Position numbers and translations under genes: made by a program. Of a stretch of 64,000 nucleotides of DNA, positions 25,826 to 36,514 are shown piece by piece. Source of the stretch: Streptomyces sp. ISL-94. GTDB lineage: Bacteria > Actinomycetota > Actinomycetes > Streptomycetales > Streptomycetaceae. Positions within the stretch are counted from its first letter, which is position 1. Every line of letters starts with the position of its first letter. Location: the NCBI RefSeq assembly GCF_018614075.1, contig NZ_JAGGOZ010000010.1:1-64000 (forward strand), read 5' to 3'. Under the pieces are notes generated by a model. It was not told the DNA's origin and searched no databases. It was given only the letters and a program-made list of their open reading frames with translations.

Positions 25826-25846
25826 ACGGAAGGATCACCCTTCCGT
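25826..25846. promoter_or_regulatory. Inverted repeat in the serA upstream region
   Basis: ACGGAAGG (25826-25833) and CCTTCCGT (25839-25846) form a perfect 8-bp inverted repeat with a 5-base spacer about 150 bases upstream of serA. It could be an operator or an early RNA hairpin. No regulator can be named. Nearer the gene, the minus strand has TATACACT (about 25792-25799) as a possible -10 element. Confidence 0.3.
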
Positions 25847-25906
25847 GGTTGGCCGGGTTGGACAAGCCGGGCGTACGAGGAGACCGTTCCGGCTCGTCCG
25901 ACCTGC

Positions 25907-25943
25907 GCGGCGGGGCCGGGACGAACCGTCCCGGCCCCGCCGC
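25907..25943 (-). terminator. Terminator of the ilvBNC operon
   Basis: GCGGCGGGGCCGGGAC (25907-25922) pairs perfectly with 25928-25943 (16 bp, 5-base loop), seven bases after the ilvC stop codon. Confidence 0.9.
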
Positions 25944-25950
25944 CGCGAGA

Positions 25951-27580
<1,630 letters not shown>

Positions 27581-27612
27581 GTGAGTCGTTCTCTCTCTCA
27601 GGCTCTCTCGGC

Positions 27613-29499
27613 TCAGTCGTCTTCGTTGTCGCCGAAGTCGGGACGGACGCCCCGGGCTGCCATGACCTCGTCGTTGGAGGTGCCGGCGGCGACCATCGGC
27701 CACACCATGGCGTCCTCGTGGACGATGAAGTCGATCACGACCGTGCGGTCGTTGATCGCGTTGGCCTCGGCGATGACCTTGTCCAGGTCGGCCGGGTCCT
27801 CGCAGCGCAGCGCCACACAGCCCATGGCCTCGGACAGCTTGACGAAGTCCGGGACGCGGGTGCCCTTGCGGGGCGCGATGGACTCGCCGAGCTGGGAGCC
27901 CACGGTGTCGTGTCCGGTCTCGTCCGCGTGCAGCACAGTGTTGGAGTACCGCTGGTTGTAGAACAGGGTCTGCCACTGGCGGACCATGCCCAGCGCACCG
28001 TTGTTGATGATCGCGACCTTGATCGGGATGTTGTTCAGCGCGCAGGTGACCAGTTCCTGATTGGTCATCTGGAAGCAGCCGTCGCCGTCGATCGCCCAGA
28101 CCGTGCGCTCCGGCATGCCGACCTTGGCGCCCATGGCGGCCGGGACCGCGTAGCCCATGGTTCCGGCGCCGCCGGAGTTCAGCCAGGTGCGGGGCTCCTC
28201 GTACTTGACGAAGTGCGAGGCCCACATCTGGTGCTGGCCGACGCCGGCCGCGTAGATGGTGCCCTTCGGCGCGAGCGCGCCGATCCGCTCGATGACCTGC
28301 TGGGGCGAGAGCATGCCGTCCTCGGGCAGGTCGTAGCCCAGCGGGTAGGTCTCGCGCCAGCGGCTGAGGTCCTTCCACCAGGCGCTGTAGTCGCCGGCGT
28401 GGCCCTCGGTGTGCTCGGCCTGGACGGCCTGGATCAGGTCGGCGATGACCTCGCGGGCGTCGCCGACGATCGGGACGTCGACCGCGCGGTTCTTGCCGAT
28501 CTCGGCCGGGTCGATGTCCGCGTGGATGATCTTGGCGAACGGGGCGAAGCTGTCCAGCTTGCCGGTGACGCGGTCGTCGAAGCGGGTGCCGAGCGCGATC
28601 AGCAGGTCCGACTTCTGGAGCGCGGTGACGGCGGTGACCGCGCCGTGCATTCCGGGCATGCCGACGTGCAGCGGGTGGCTGTCGGGGAAGGATCCGAGGG
28701 CCATCAGGGTGGTGGCGACCGGGACCCCGGTCAGCTCGGCGAGGACCTTCAGCTCGGCGGTCGCGCCGGACTTCATGACGCCGCCGCCGACGTACAGGAC
28801 CGGGCGCTTGGCCTGGCAGATGAGCTTGGCGGCCTCGCGGATCTGCTTGGCGTGCGGCTTGGTGACCGGCCGGTAGCCCGGGAGGTCCTGGGTGGGCGGC
28901 CAGGAGAAGGTGGTCCTCGCCTGGAGGGCGTCCTTGGCGATGTCGACCAGGACCGGGCCCGGACGGCCGGTGGCGGCGATGTGGAACGCCTCGGCGATCG
29001 TCCTCGGGATGTCCTCGGCCTTGGTGACCAGGAAGTTGTGCTTGGTGATCGGCATGGTGATGCCGACGATGTCCGCCTCCTGGAAGGCGTCGGTGCCGAT
29101 CGCCTTGGAGGAGACCTGGCCGGTGATCGCGACGAGCGGGACGGAGTCCATGTGCGCGTCGGCGATCGGGGTGACCAGGTTGGTGGCGCCCGGGCCGGAG
29201 GTGGCCATACAGACGCCGACCTTGCCGGTGGCCTGCGCGTAGCCGGTGGCGGCGTGGCCGGCCCCCTGCTCGTGGCGGACCAGGATGTGACGGACCTTCT
29301 TCGAGTCCATCATCGGGTCGTACGCGGGGAGGATGGCGCCGCCCGGGATGCCGAAGACGGTGTCGCACCCCACCTCTTCGAGAGAGCGGATGAGGGACTG
29401 CGCACCCGTGACGTGCTCAACTGCGGCGGACTGCTGTCCGCCGGAACGGGGCCGCGGCTGCGGATGGTGGGCCCCGGTGGCCTGCTCGGTCATCGGCAT
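27613..29499 (-). CDS. ilvB: Acetolactate synthase large (catalytic) subunit
   Basis: The 628-residue thiamine-diphosphate and FAD enzyme makes acetolactate or acetohydroxybutyrate. The cofactor-activating glutamate is in [15 protein letters not shown]. The FAD region and the thiamine-diphosphate motif running from [12 protein letters not shown] through to the asparagine of VAIINN are complete. About 35 extra residues precede the conserved start ([14 protein letters not shown]), as in other Streptomyces IlvB. The ATG at 29499 and one two codons later (29493) are both possible; the ribosome site GAGAAG fits the second slightly better. Expression is controlled by the leader peptide and terminator at 29553-29670. 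Confidence 0.96.
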   Translation of the reverse strand: MPMTEQATGAHHPQPRPRSGGQQSAAVEHVTGAQSLIRSLEEVGCDTVFGIPGGAILPAYDPMMDSKKVRHILVRHEQGAGHAATGYAQATGKVGVCMATSGPGATNLVTPIADAHMDSVPLVAITGQVSSKAIGTDAFQEADIVGITMPITKHNFLVTKAEDIPRTIAEAFHIAATGRPGPVLVDIAKDALQARTTFSWPPTQDLPGYRPVTKPHAKQIREAAKLICQAKRPVLYVGGGVMKSGATAELKVLAELTGVPVATTLMALGSFPDSHPLHVGMPGMHGAVTAVTALQKSDLLIALGTRFDDRVTGKLDSFAPFAKIIHADIDPAEIGKNRAVDVPIVGDAREVIADLIQAVQAEHTEGHAGDYSAWWKDLSRWRETYPLGYDLPEDGMLSPQQVIERIGALAPKGTIYAAGVGQHQMWASHFVKYEEPRTWLNSGGAGTMGYAVPAAMGAKVGMPERTVWAIDGDGCFQMTNQELVTCALNNIPIKVAIINNGALGMVRQWQTLFYNQRYSNTVLHADETGHDTVGSQLGESIAPRKGTRVPDFVKLSEAMGCVALRCEDPADLDKVIAEANAINDRTVVIDFIVHEDAMVWPMVAAGTSNDEVMAARGVRPDFGDNEDD

Positions 29500-29552
29500 T
29501 CTCTTCTCGAAGCTGAGGGTTTTACGAGGATTCGACTCTGTGCCAGTGCAAC

Positions 29553-29586
29553 AAAAAACCCCTCGTGCCAGGAGGCAAGCGAGGGG
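29553..29586 (-). terminator. ilvB attenuator terminator
   Basis: On the minus strand CCCCTCG and CGAGGGG form a 7-bp outer stem (29580-29586 with 29559-29565), with an inner TGCC/GGCA stem and a run of six T at 29553-29558. It lies between the leader peptide and ilvB, where high charged-tRNA levels should let it form and stop transcription. Confidence 0.9.
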
Positions 29587-29628
29587 AGCGCGTCGGGTGC
29601 GTTGAGCGGGGACATGCTGGTCCCGGCT

Positions 29629-29670
29629 TCAGCCGACGCGCTTTCCAAGTACGAGAATTCGGGTGCGCAT
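29629..29670 (-). CDS. ilvB leader peptide (MRTRILVLGKRVG)
   Basis: The 13-residue ORF contains consecutive Ile-Leu-Val-Leu codons plus a further Val. Its ATG at 29670 has GGGAGGG nine bases upstream. Stalling at these codons when any branched-chain amino acid is short would favour the antiterminated form of the downstream RNA and let ilvBNC be read. This matches the leader-peptide attenuation described for actinobacterial ilvB operons. It lies 43 bases before the terminator hairpin and only 33 bases after the GGDEF gene ends. Confidence 0.9.
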   Translation of the reverse strand: MRTRILVLGKRVG

Positions 29671-29677
29671 GGCATTG

Positions 29678-29699
29678 ACCCTCCCTCTGGCGGGAGGGT
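29678..29699. promoter_or_regulatory. Hairpin over the leader-peptide ribosome site
   Basis: ACCCTCCC (29678-29685) and GGGAGGGT (29692-29699) form a perfect 8-bp stem with a 6-base loop. On the minus strand the second arm, GGGAGGGT, is the leader peptide's Shine-Dalgarno sequence, so the hairpin could limit leader translation. Confidence 0.5.
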
Positions 29700-29703
29700 G
29701 ATG

Positions 29704-32583
29704 TCAAGTAGGTGGGACGGGCGTCTCATTATGTGAGCCTCTGCGGATGGCCATCGAGCCCCCGGGCGAACCTCCGGCCAGGGCGGGTTGGACCACTCCA
29801 CCCGGTACTGGGAAAGTACCGCGCACCAGCGCGCGGCGCAGCCTGTATTCGTCGAGTGGTCCGGAGAAGGCCGTTCCCTGGCCGTGGGTACAGCCCATGG
29901 CGCGCAGCGCCTGGACCTGTTCGGGGAGATCCACCCCGTCGGCCACGGACTGCATGCCCAGGTCGTTTGCGATCCGCAACAATCCCGCCGTGATCTTGTG
30001 GAGGCGGGTGGACTCGACGACCCCCTCCACCAGGCCGCGGTCCAGCTTGAGCATGTCCACCGGGAGCCGGCGCAGGGCGCTGATGGCGGCGTAACCGCTG
30101 CCGAAGCCGTCGAGGGCGATCCCCACCCCGAGCCGGTGCAGGGCCGCCAGACGGCGCTCCAGGTCGTCGAAGGGCACCCTGGGGTCGGATACGGCCAGCT
30201 CGAGGATCAAGGCCCCGGAGGGGAGCCCGTGCCGGGTCAGCAGGGCCTCCACGGAGCCCAGGGGCATGGCGCGGTCGAGGAGCCGCTGGGCGGTCATCCG
30301 GACGGCCACGGGTACGTCGTGCCCGGCCCGGTGCCGGTCGGCGGCCTGCTCCACGGCCTCCTCCAGCAGCCAGCGCCCCAACTCGGCGGTGCGCGAGCCA
30401 TCGGGGCCGGCTCCGGCCGCGCCGCCCTCGCTGTATTCGGCCACCCGGAGGAACTCCGCCGGGGTGAACAGGATCCCCTGGGCGGACCGCCAGCGGGCCT
30501 GCGCCGCCACCGCGGAGACCTCGCCGGTGGCCAGCGACACCACGGGCTGGTGCAGCAGGGCGAACTCCCCCTCGTGCAGTGCGGTCCGCAGCCGCCCCGC
30601 CAGCTCGGCCTTCCGTACGACCTCGGCCTGCATCTGCGGGGCGTACATCTCGACGCGGTCCTTGCCTCCCGCCTTGGCCCGGTACATCGCGAGATCCGCG
30701 TTGCGCATCAGGTCCGAAGGGGTGATGCCCGGGTCGGCGAAGGCCACGCCGATGCTGGCGGCGACCCGGACCTCGCTGCCGGCGATCCGGTACGGCTGGG
30801 CGAGGGTGGTGCGCAGCCTGTCGGCGATCTCGTGCACCTGGTACTCGCGGGCACCGCGGTCGCGGCTGCCGTCGCCCAGGATCAGCGCGGCGAACTCGTC
30901 GCCGCCGAGGCGGGCCGCGGTGTCCCCGGCCCGTACCGAGTCCTGGAGCCGGCGCGCGGCTTCGACGAGCAGCTCGTCGCCCGCCTGGTGGCCGATGGTG
31001 TCGTTGACGGCCTTGAAGCCGTCGAGGTCGATGAAGAGCACGGCGGTGCTGTGGTCGCCCGCGCGCCGGCCGGTCAGGGCCTGGCGGACCCGGCGGGTGA
31101 ACAGGGCCCGGTTGGGCAGGTCGGTGAGCGAATCGTGCTCGGCGCTGTGCTGGAGCTGTGCCTGGAGCCGGACCCGCTCGGTGACGTCCCGGCTGTTGAG
31201 GATGAGCCCGCCCTGGTGTCGGTTGACGGTGGACTCCACATTGAGCCACTCGCCGCCGCCCGACTTGAACCGGCACTCGATGCGGGTCGTGGGCTCCTCG
31301 GTGGGCGGCGCGGCGAGGAAGCGGCGCACCTCGTGGACCACCCGGCCGAGGTCGTCGGGGTGGATCAGGGTGGCGAGCTCGCTGCCGACGAGCTCCTCCG
31401 CCTCGCGGCCGTAGACCCCGGCGGCGGCGGGGCTCACGTAGCGCAGGGTGCCGGTGGGCGCGGCGATCATGATGACGTCGCTCGAGCCCTGGACCAGGGA
31501 GCGGAAGTGGTTCTCCTTCTGGGCCAGCTCCTGGGTCAGCGCGATGTTGTCGAGGAGCATGATCCCCTGGCGGATGACGAGGGCGAGCACGACCGTGCAG
31601 CCGGTGAAGACGACCACCCGGTCGACCTTCCGGCCGTCCACGACGTTGTAGAGGATCCCCAGGGTGCACACGGCGGCCGCGAGGTACGGGGTGAGGGCGG
31701 GCAGCGAGCCGGTGATCGGCCGGCTGTGCGGCCGCTCGGCGCGCAGGTGGCCGACGGGCTCCGGGCCGGGGTGGACCCGCGGGGCGCCCCAGGGTGCGTA
31801 GGCGAGGAGCAGCGAGCCCGCGAACCAGCCGGCGTCGAGCAGCTGCCCGGACTGGTACTCGGCGCTGAGCAGCGGCGAGGTGAACAGGGCGTCGCTGAGC
31901 ACGGTCAGCGCGAGCGCCGCGATGGCGGTGTTGACGGCGGAGCGGTTGGTCTCGGACCGCCGGAAGTGCAGGACCAGGACCATCGACACCAGCGCGATGT
32001 CCAGGAGCGGGTAGGCGAGGGAGAGCGCGGCGCGCGGGACGCTGCCGGGGGCGCCGGACTGGGCGGTCCGGGCCGCATGGGCGAGGGCCAGGCTCCATGA
32101 CAGGGTGAGCAGCGAGCCGCCGATGAGCCAGGAGTCGAGCCCGAGGCACACCCAGCCGGCGCGCGTGACGGGCCGTTTGGCGAGGACGAGCAGACCCACG
32201 ATGGCGGGCGGGGCGAAGCAGAGGAAGGCGAAGTCGGCGACCGAGGGCTTCGGCACGGCTTCGCCGAGGATGACCTCGTACCAGCCCCAGACGGCGTTGC
32301 CCCCTGCGCCCATCAGGGAGGAGAAGGCGAAGAGCAGCCAGGCGGGGCGCTCACGGCTGTCGATGGCCCGCGCATAGGTGTAGCAGGAGACCGCGGCCAG
32401 CAAGCCGGCCGCGCTGAGTCCGAAGTCGCCCATGACCTCGGCGACTTCCTCCGACCCCCAGCTGAGGGCGGCACCGACGGCGTACCCGCCGCTGATCACC
32501 GCCAGGAGCAGCTGCATCGCCAGGCCCTTGCCTCCGCCCGAGAGGGACGGACGGTCCAGGAGCGCCGCCCCCGGGGCACTCAC
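29704..32583 (-). CDS. Membrane PAS-GGDEF protein with degenerate EAL domain
   Basis: This is a 959-residue protein. Residues 1 to about 345 hold some ten hydrophobic segments. A PAS domain follows (about 357-470), then a GGDEF domain with intact RLGGDEF (560-564) and the product-inhibition RxxD site (551-554, RAGD). The diguanylate cyclase should therefore be active and feedback-controlled. The C-terminal EAL domain is damaged: AVAAQARW replaces the EALxRW motif, the DDFGTG loop is DGFGSG, and AEGVE reads ADGVD. It probably binds c-di-GMP rather than cutting it. The GTG at 32583 follows GAGGGGGA; an ATG at 32670 without a ribosome site would add 29 residues. It is next to ilvB, as a GGDEF/EAL gene is in S. 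coelicolor. Confidence 0.88.
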   Translation of the reverse strand: MSAPGAALLDRPSLSGGGKGLAMQLLLAVISGGYAVGAALSWGSEEVAEVMGDFGLSAAGLLAAVSCYTYARAIDSRERPAWLLFAFSSLMGAGGNAVWGWYEVILGEAVPKPSVADFAFLCFAPPAIVGLLVLAKRPVTRAGWVCLGLDSWLIGGSLLTLSWSLALAHAARTAQSGAPGSVPRAALSLAYPLLDIALVSMVLVLHFRRSETNRSAVNTAIAALALTVLSDALFTSPLLSAEYQSGQLLDAGWFAGSLLLAYAPWGAPRVHPGPEPVGHLRAERPHSRPITGSLPALTPYLAAAVCTLGILYNVVDGRKVDRVVVFTGCTVVLALVIRQGIMLLDNIALTQELAQKENHFRSLVQGSSDVIMIAAPTGTLRYVSPAAAGVYGREAEELVGSELATLIHPDDLGRVVHEVRRFLAAPPTEEPTTRIECRFKSGGGEWLNVESTVNRHQGGLILNSRDVTERVRLQAQLQHSAEHDSLTDLPNRALFTRRVRQALTGRRAGDHSTAVLFIDLDGFKAVNDTIGHQAGDELLVEAARRLQDSVRAGDTAARLGGDEFAALILGDGSRDRGAREYQVHEIADRLRTTLAQPYRIAGSEVRVAASIGVAFADPGITPSDLMRNADLAMYRAKAGGKDRVEMYAPQMQAEVVRKAELAGRLRTALHEGEFALLHQPVVSLATGEVSAVAAQARWRSAQGILFTPAEFLRVAEYSEGGAAGAGPDGSRTAELGRWLLEEAVEQAADRHRAGHDVPVAVRMTAQRLLDRAMPLGSVEALLTRHGLPSGALILELAVSDPRVPFDDLERRLAALHRLGVGIALDGFGSGYAAISALRRLPVDMLKLDRGLVEGVVESTRLHKITAGLLRIANDLGMQSVADGVDLPEQVQALRAMGCTHGQGTAFSGPLDEYRLRRALVRGTFPVPGGVVQPALAGGSPGGSMAIRRGSHNETPVPPT
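29728..29733 (-). promoter_or_regulatory. Candidate -10 element of the ilvB promoter
   Basis: The minus strand reads CATAAT here, one base from the TATAAT consensus and rare in this GC-rich sequence. It would place the transcript start near 29720, about 50 bases before the leader ATG and inside the last codons of the GGDEF gene. A clear -35 element is not visible. Confidence 0.4.
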
Positions 32584-32865
32584 CGGTCCCCCTCGCCGGC
32601 TGGTTCCGGCGCAGCCCAGTCCCGACAGCGTCGCCTCCGGCGGCTCTGCCGCATCGGATCCTTCGTCCATTGGCCGTGCATCGCCCGTCGCCCCCCAAAG
32701 TGTCCGATCACTCCCCAGCGCCAGACGTTCGTGGCGCAGCCCCTTCTTCCGGACGATACACCACTTTCGTCACTCAGGGACATACCTTCTCTACTCTCCG
32801 TTACAAGGAAGGGAGTTGTACCCACTGCGCGCATCCGGACGACTGCGGAGCGTGCGTATCGCGCG

Positions 32866-33813
32866 TCACTTGGTGACCAGCACCGTGTGCTCCACGGGCT
32901 CTCCGGCGGCGAACCGGGTGAGCTGGCGCGCCAGCAGGCGCTTGGCCCGTGGTTCGAAAGCCGAGCTGCTTCCGCCGACATGAGGCGTGATCAGGACATT
33001 CGGAGCATGCCAGAGCGGGTGGCCGGCGGGCAGCGGTTCCGGGTCGGTGACGTCGAGCGCCGCGCGCAGCCGGCCCGATTCCACCTCCATCAGAAGGGAC
33101 TTGGTGTCGACGACGGGGCCGCGCGCCACGTTCACGAGCAGGGCGCCGTCCTTCATGCGGCCCAGGAACGCGGCGCCGACCAGCCCGCGGGTGGCCTCGG
33201 TCAGCGGCGTCGTGAGGATCACCACATCGGCCTGCGGCAGGAGTTGGGGCAGGTCGGCAAGCGCGTGGACGGGGCCGCGGGCGCCGTCGCGCGCTGACCG
33301 GGCGACGCGCGCGATCCGCTCGCACTCGAAGGGCGCGAGCCGGTCCTCGACGGCCGCGCCGATCGATCCGTAGCCGACGATCAGGACGGACTTGTCGGCG
33401 AGGGCCTCGTGGAAGCCGCCGTGCCACTCCTCGCGGTCCTGGCCCCGGACCATGCCGGGGATGCCGCGCAGGGAGGCGAGGACGAGGGTGAGGGCGAGTT
33501 CGGCGGTGCTCGCCGTGTGGACCCCGGCCGCGTTGCAGAGCCGTACGCCCGCGTGCAGGTCGTCGAGGCCGCCCAGGACGTGGTCGATGCCGGCGGTCAG
33601 GGTCTGCACGACCTGGAGGGCGGGCATCGCCGCCAGCGGGCGGACGGTGACCTCGGGGGACTTCATGTAGGGCGTGACGTAGAAGAGGCAGTCGGCCGGA
33701 TCGGCCGGGAAGGCGTCCTCACCGTCCCAGTGGCGGTACCGGAAGGTGTCGGGGAGGCCCTCGATCTCCTCGGCTGGGAACGGGAGCCAGACGTCGGCGG
33801 TCTTTGCAGTCAT
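32866..33813 (-). CDS. D-2-hydroxyacid dehydrogenase
   Basis: The 315-residue NAD(P)-dependent enzyme reduces 2-oxoacids or oxidises D-2-hydroxyacids. The Rossmann motif is LIVGYGSIGAAVEDRL (near residue 140). The catalytic arginine lies in LLVNVARGPVVDT, the glutamate in the ALDVTDPEPLP region and the histidine in NVLITPHVGGSS. The short form without ACT or regulatory domain sets it apart from SerA. ATG at 33813 gives MTAKTADVWLPFPAEE; the ribosome site is weak. It is divergent from an aldo/keto reductase 75 bases away. The substrate cannot be told from sequence. Confidence 0.9.
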   Translation of the reverse strand: MTAKTADVWLPFPAEEIEGLPDTFRYRHWDGEDAFPADPADCLFYVTPYMKSPEVTVRPLAAMPALQVVQTLTAGIDHVLGGLDDLHAGVRLCNAAGVHTASTAELALTLVLASLRGIPGMVRGQDREEWHGGFHEALADKSVLIVGYGSIGAAVEDRLAPFECERIARVARSARDGARGPVHALADLPQLLPQADVVILTTPLTEATRGLVGAAFLGRMKDGALLVNVARGPVVDTKSLLMEVESGRLRAALDVTDPEPLPAGHPLWHAPNVLITPHVGGSSSAFEPRAKRLLARQLTRFAAGEPVEHTVLVTK

Positions 33814-33888
33814 GATCACGAGGCTATGCCAAGCCATACGGATCAAGCCGTTAGTTTTGGGGGCGGTAGCAGGAGGGGGGACGCACGG

Positions 33889-34896
33889 GTGGAGCGCAGG
33901 TCGATCGGGGCGGGGGCGCTGACGGTGGGCGCCATCGGGCTCGGCTGCATGCCGATGAGCTGGGCGTACGCGCCTTCGCACCGGCGGGGTGAGGAGTCGC
34001 TGGCCGCCGTGCACGCGGCGCTGGACCTGGGGTCGAGCCTGCTGGACACCGCCGATGTGTACGGGCCGTTCACCAATGAGCTGCTGCTGGGGCGGGTGCT
34101 GCGGGAGCGGCGGTCCGAGGCGTTCGTCTCGGCCAAGGTGGGTCTGCGGGCGGGTGATCAGCACGTGGTGGCCGACGGGCGGCCCGGCTACCTGCGGCGG
34201 GCCTGCGACGCCTCGCTGCGGCGGCTGCGGACCGATGTCATAGACCTCTACCAGTTGCACCGGGTGGATCCGGACGTGCCGGTGGAGGAGACGTGGGGGG
34301 CGATGGCGGAGCTGGTGGGCGCGGGGAAGGTGCGGGCGCTCGGGTTCTGCGCACTGGGTGCGGGGGCCGGGCCGGGGGCGGGGCGGCGCGGGGACCGGGC
34401 GTACGCGACGACGGTGCGGCACCTGGAGCGGGCGCAGCAGGTGTTCCCGGTGAGCGCGGTGCAGGCGGAGCTGTCGGTGTGGTCGCCGGAGGCGGCGTGG
34501 CAGCTGCTGCCGTGGTGCGCGGCGCGCGGGGTGGGGTTCCTGGCGGCGATGCCGCTGGGCAGCGGGTTCCTGACCGGGACGCTCACGCCGGGCGAGGGCT
34601 TCGAGTCGCAGGACGTACGGGCCCGGCATCCGCGGTTCACGGCGTACGCGATGGCCTCGAACCAGGGGCTGGTGGCGGGGTTGCGGCGGGTGGCGGGGCG
34701 GCACGGGCCCGACGTCACGGCCGCGCAGGTGGCGCTGGCGTGGGTGCTGGCGCAGGGGCCGCAGGTGGTTCCGGTGCCGGGGGCGGACCGGGCGCACTGG
34801 GCGGCGGAGAACGCCCGGGCGGCGGAGGTCCGGCTCACGGCCGGGGATCTGGCCGAGATCGCGGGGCTCCCGGTCGCGGTGGAGGCCTGGGACTGA
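33889..34896 (+). CDS. Aldo/keto reductase
   Basis: The 335-residue NADPH-dependent (beta-alpha)8 reductase has all four catalytic residues: Asp and Tyr in DTADVYGPFTNELLLG, Lys in FVSAKVG and His in DLYQLHRVDP. The C-terminal VALAWVLAQGPQVVPVPGA holds the cofactor-binding loop. The GTG at 33889 is the only sensible start; AGGAGG lies about 13 bases upstream. It is divergent from the hydroxyacid dehydrogenase. A second, broken aldo/keto reductase lies at 40127-40597. Confidence 0.88.
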   Translation: MERRSIGAGALTVGAIGLGCMPMSWAYAPSHRRGEESLAAVHAALDLGSSLLDTADVYGPFTNELLLGRVLRERRSEAFVSAKVGLRAGDQHVVADGRPGYLRRACDASLRRLRTDVIDLYQLHRVDPDVPVEETWGAMAELVGAGKVRALGFCALGAGAGPGAGRRGDRAYATTVRHLERAQQVFPVSAVQAELSVWSPEAAWQLLPWCAARGVGFLAAMPLGSGFLTGTLTPGEGFESQDVRARHPRFTAYAMASNQGLVAGLRRVAGRHGPDVTAAQVALAWVLAQGPQVVPVPGADRAHWAAENARAAEVRLTAGDLAEIAGLPVAVEAWD

Positions 34897-35002
34897 TCCG
34901 CAACCACTCGATCGGGTGTACGAGTGATGGAACTTCGAGAAGTGTCCGGTCTGTTGAGACAGATGAAAGGGCACGATCGGAGGACCGGAAGGGAGCAGGG
35001 CG

Positions 35003-36292
35003 ATGCGATACGGACGGGTGGGGACCGTGAGGCGCGCGAGGAACGCGGAGTACACGGGATACGTGGGGCACATGGGGTACACGGGGCGGGGCGCCGGGCG
35101 TCGGGGTGTGCTGGCGGCGGTCGTGCTCGCCGGGTGCGGGGCGTTGCTGGCAGCGGGATGCTCGCCGGAGGGCGGCCCGGGGGCGAGGCCGGGCGGCTCT
35201 CCACCGGGCACGGCCTCGCCGGGCTCCGGATCACCGGGGGCCTCGGCTTCGGCCTCGGCGGGAGCGTCCGCCTCGCCGGAGGCCGCCGCGCCGCCGGCCA
35301 AGGGCGCGGTGACGGTGACCGGCGAGGTCGCCAAGGGGCTGGAGTCCCCGTGGGGAGTGGTCCCGCTGCCCGGCGGGGACCTGCTGGTGGCCTCGCGGGA
35401 CAAGGGGACGATCAGCAGGGTCGCGGTGGGCTCGGGCGCGGTGACGCAGATCGGGAAGGTGCCGGGGGTGGCTCCGGGCGGGGAGGGCGGCCTGCTGGGT
35501 CTGGCGCTGTCGCCCTCGTTCGCCTCGGACCGGCTGGTGTACGCGTACTTCACGACCGAGTCCGACAACCGCATCGCCCGGATGCGCTATGACGAGCAGC
35601 GGCCCGCCGGGCAGCAGCTGGGCGCACCGGACACGGTGTTCCGGGGCATCCCGAAGGGCCTGATCCACAACGGCGGCCGGATCGCCTTCGGCCCGGACAA
35701 GATGCTCTACGCGGGGACGGGCGAGACCGGTGAAACGGGGCTCGCTCAGGACAAGAAGTCGCTGGGCGGCAAGATCCTGCGGATGACCCCGGACGGGGAT
35801 CCGGTGCACGGCAACCCGGAGGCGGATTCGGTCGTCTACTCCTACGGACACCGCAATGTGCAGGGCCTCGCCTGGGACAAGGACAAGCGGCTGTGGGCGG
35901 CCGAGTTCGGCCAGCACACCTGGGACGAGCTGAATCTGATCGAGCCGGGCGCGAATTACGGCTGGCCCGAGGCCGAGGGGAAGGCCGGCAGACCGGGATT
36001 CCGGGATCCGGTGGCCGTATGGAAGACAGATGAGGCCTCGCCCAGCGGGATCGCCTGGGCGGAGGGGTCGGTGTGGATGGCCGGGCTGAAGGGGAACCGG
36101 CTGTGGCGGATCCCGCTGGCCGGGACGGTGCCGGTGGCGGAGCCCGAGGCCTTCCTGGAGGGGAAGTACGGCCGGCTGCGCACGGTGGTGGCCCTCGGCG
36201 GGGACAAGTTGCTGCTGGTCACGAGCGAGACGGACGGGCGCGGGTCGCCGGAAGCGGGCGACGACAGGATCCTGACCCTGACGGTGCGGTAG
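35003..36292 (+). CDS. Lipoprotein of the PQQ sugar-dehydrogenase (GSDH/Yli) family
   Basis: The 429-residue protein has a long N-terminal region, then a hydrophobic segment and lipobox LAGC (Cys45; a second Cys at 53 lies in LLAAGC). A Pro/Gly/Ser/Ala linker follows, then a six-bladed beta-propeller from about residue 100. Family motifs include GLESPWGVVPLPGGDLLVASRDKGTI, GGEGGLLGLALSPSF, the catalytic-histidine segment IHNGGRIAFGPD, YSYGHRNVQGLAWD and EFGQHTWDELNLIEPGANYGWP. Relatives oxidise aldoses with PQQ outside the membrane. The ATG at 35003 has GGGAG upstream. Confidence 0.87.
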   Translation: MRYGRVGTVRRARNAEYTGYVGHMGYTGRGAGRRGVLAAVVLAGCGALLAAGCSPEGGPGARPGGSPPGTASPGSGSPGASASASAGASASPEAAAPPAKGAVTVTGEVAKGLESPWGVVPLPGGDLLVASRDKGTISRVAVGSGAVTQIGKVPGVAPGGEGGLLGLALSPSFASDRLVYAYFTTESDNRIARMRYDEQRPAGQQLGAPDTVFRGIPKGLIHNGGRIAFGPDKMLYAGTGETGETGLAQDKKSLGGKILRMTPDGDPVHGNPEADSVVYSYGHRNVQGLAWDKDKRLWAAEFGQHTWDELNLIEPGANYGWPEAEGKAGRPGFRDPVAVWKTDEASPSGIAWAEGSVWMAGLKGNRLWRIPLAGTVPVAEPEAFLEGKYGRLRTVVALGGDKLLLVTSETDGRGSPEAGDDRILTLTVR

Positions 36293-36325
36293 CCGGCATG
36301 GCCCCGGCCGGGGGCGGAAGGTGCG

Positions 36326-36514
36326 GTGGGCGCGGTGTTCAACATGGTCGAGGGGCTGTTCAGTCCGGGGCGCAAGCACACGGACGAGGAGAAGAAGCGG
36401 CTGGAGCTGTCCCGGGTCGACGTCAATGACGGGGACCCGGGACGGGGCCCGATAGACCTCGACTCCGGCAAGGTGCTCATACGCCTCGACGAGCAGCCTC
36501 CGCCTGCGCGCTGA
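36326..36514 (+). CDS. DUF6191 small protein
   Basis: The 62-residue protein reads VFNMVEGLFSPGRKHTDEE- and contains RLELSRVDVNDGDPGRGPIDLDSGKV. This fits the small actinomycete DUF6191 family of unknown function. GTG at 36326 has GGAAG five bases upstream; GTG 36335 is possible. It follows the lipoprotein gene by 33 bases and may be cotranscribed. Its last 38 bases overlap the 3-prime end of the convergent LAL regulator gene. Confidence 0.8.
   Translation: MGAVFNMVEGLFSPGRKHTDEEKKRLELSRVDVNDGDPGRGPIDLDSGKVLIRLDEQPPPAR

Noticed and set aside
25691..25950. tRNA or riboswitch in the larger intergenic regions, including serA-ilvC and 58100-58486
   Set aside because: No cloverleaf with TTCGA-type T-loop sequence or recognised riboswitch core was seen by eye; a covariance search would be decisive.
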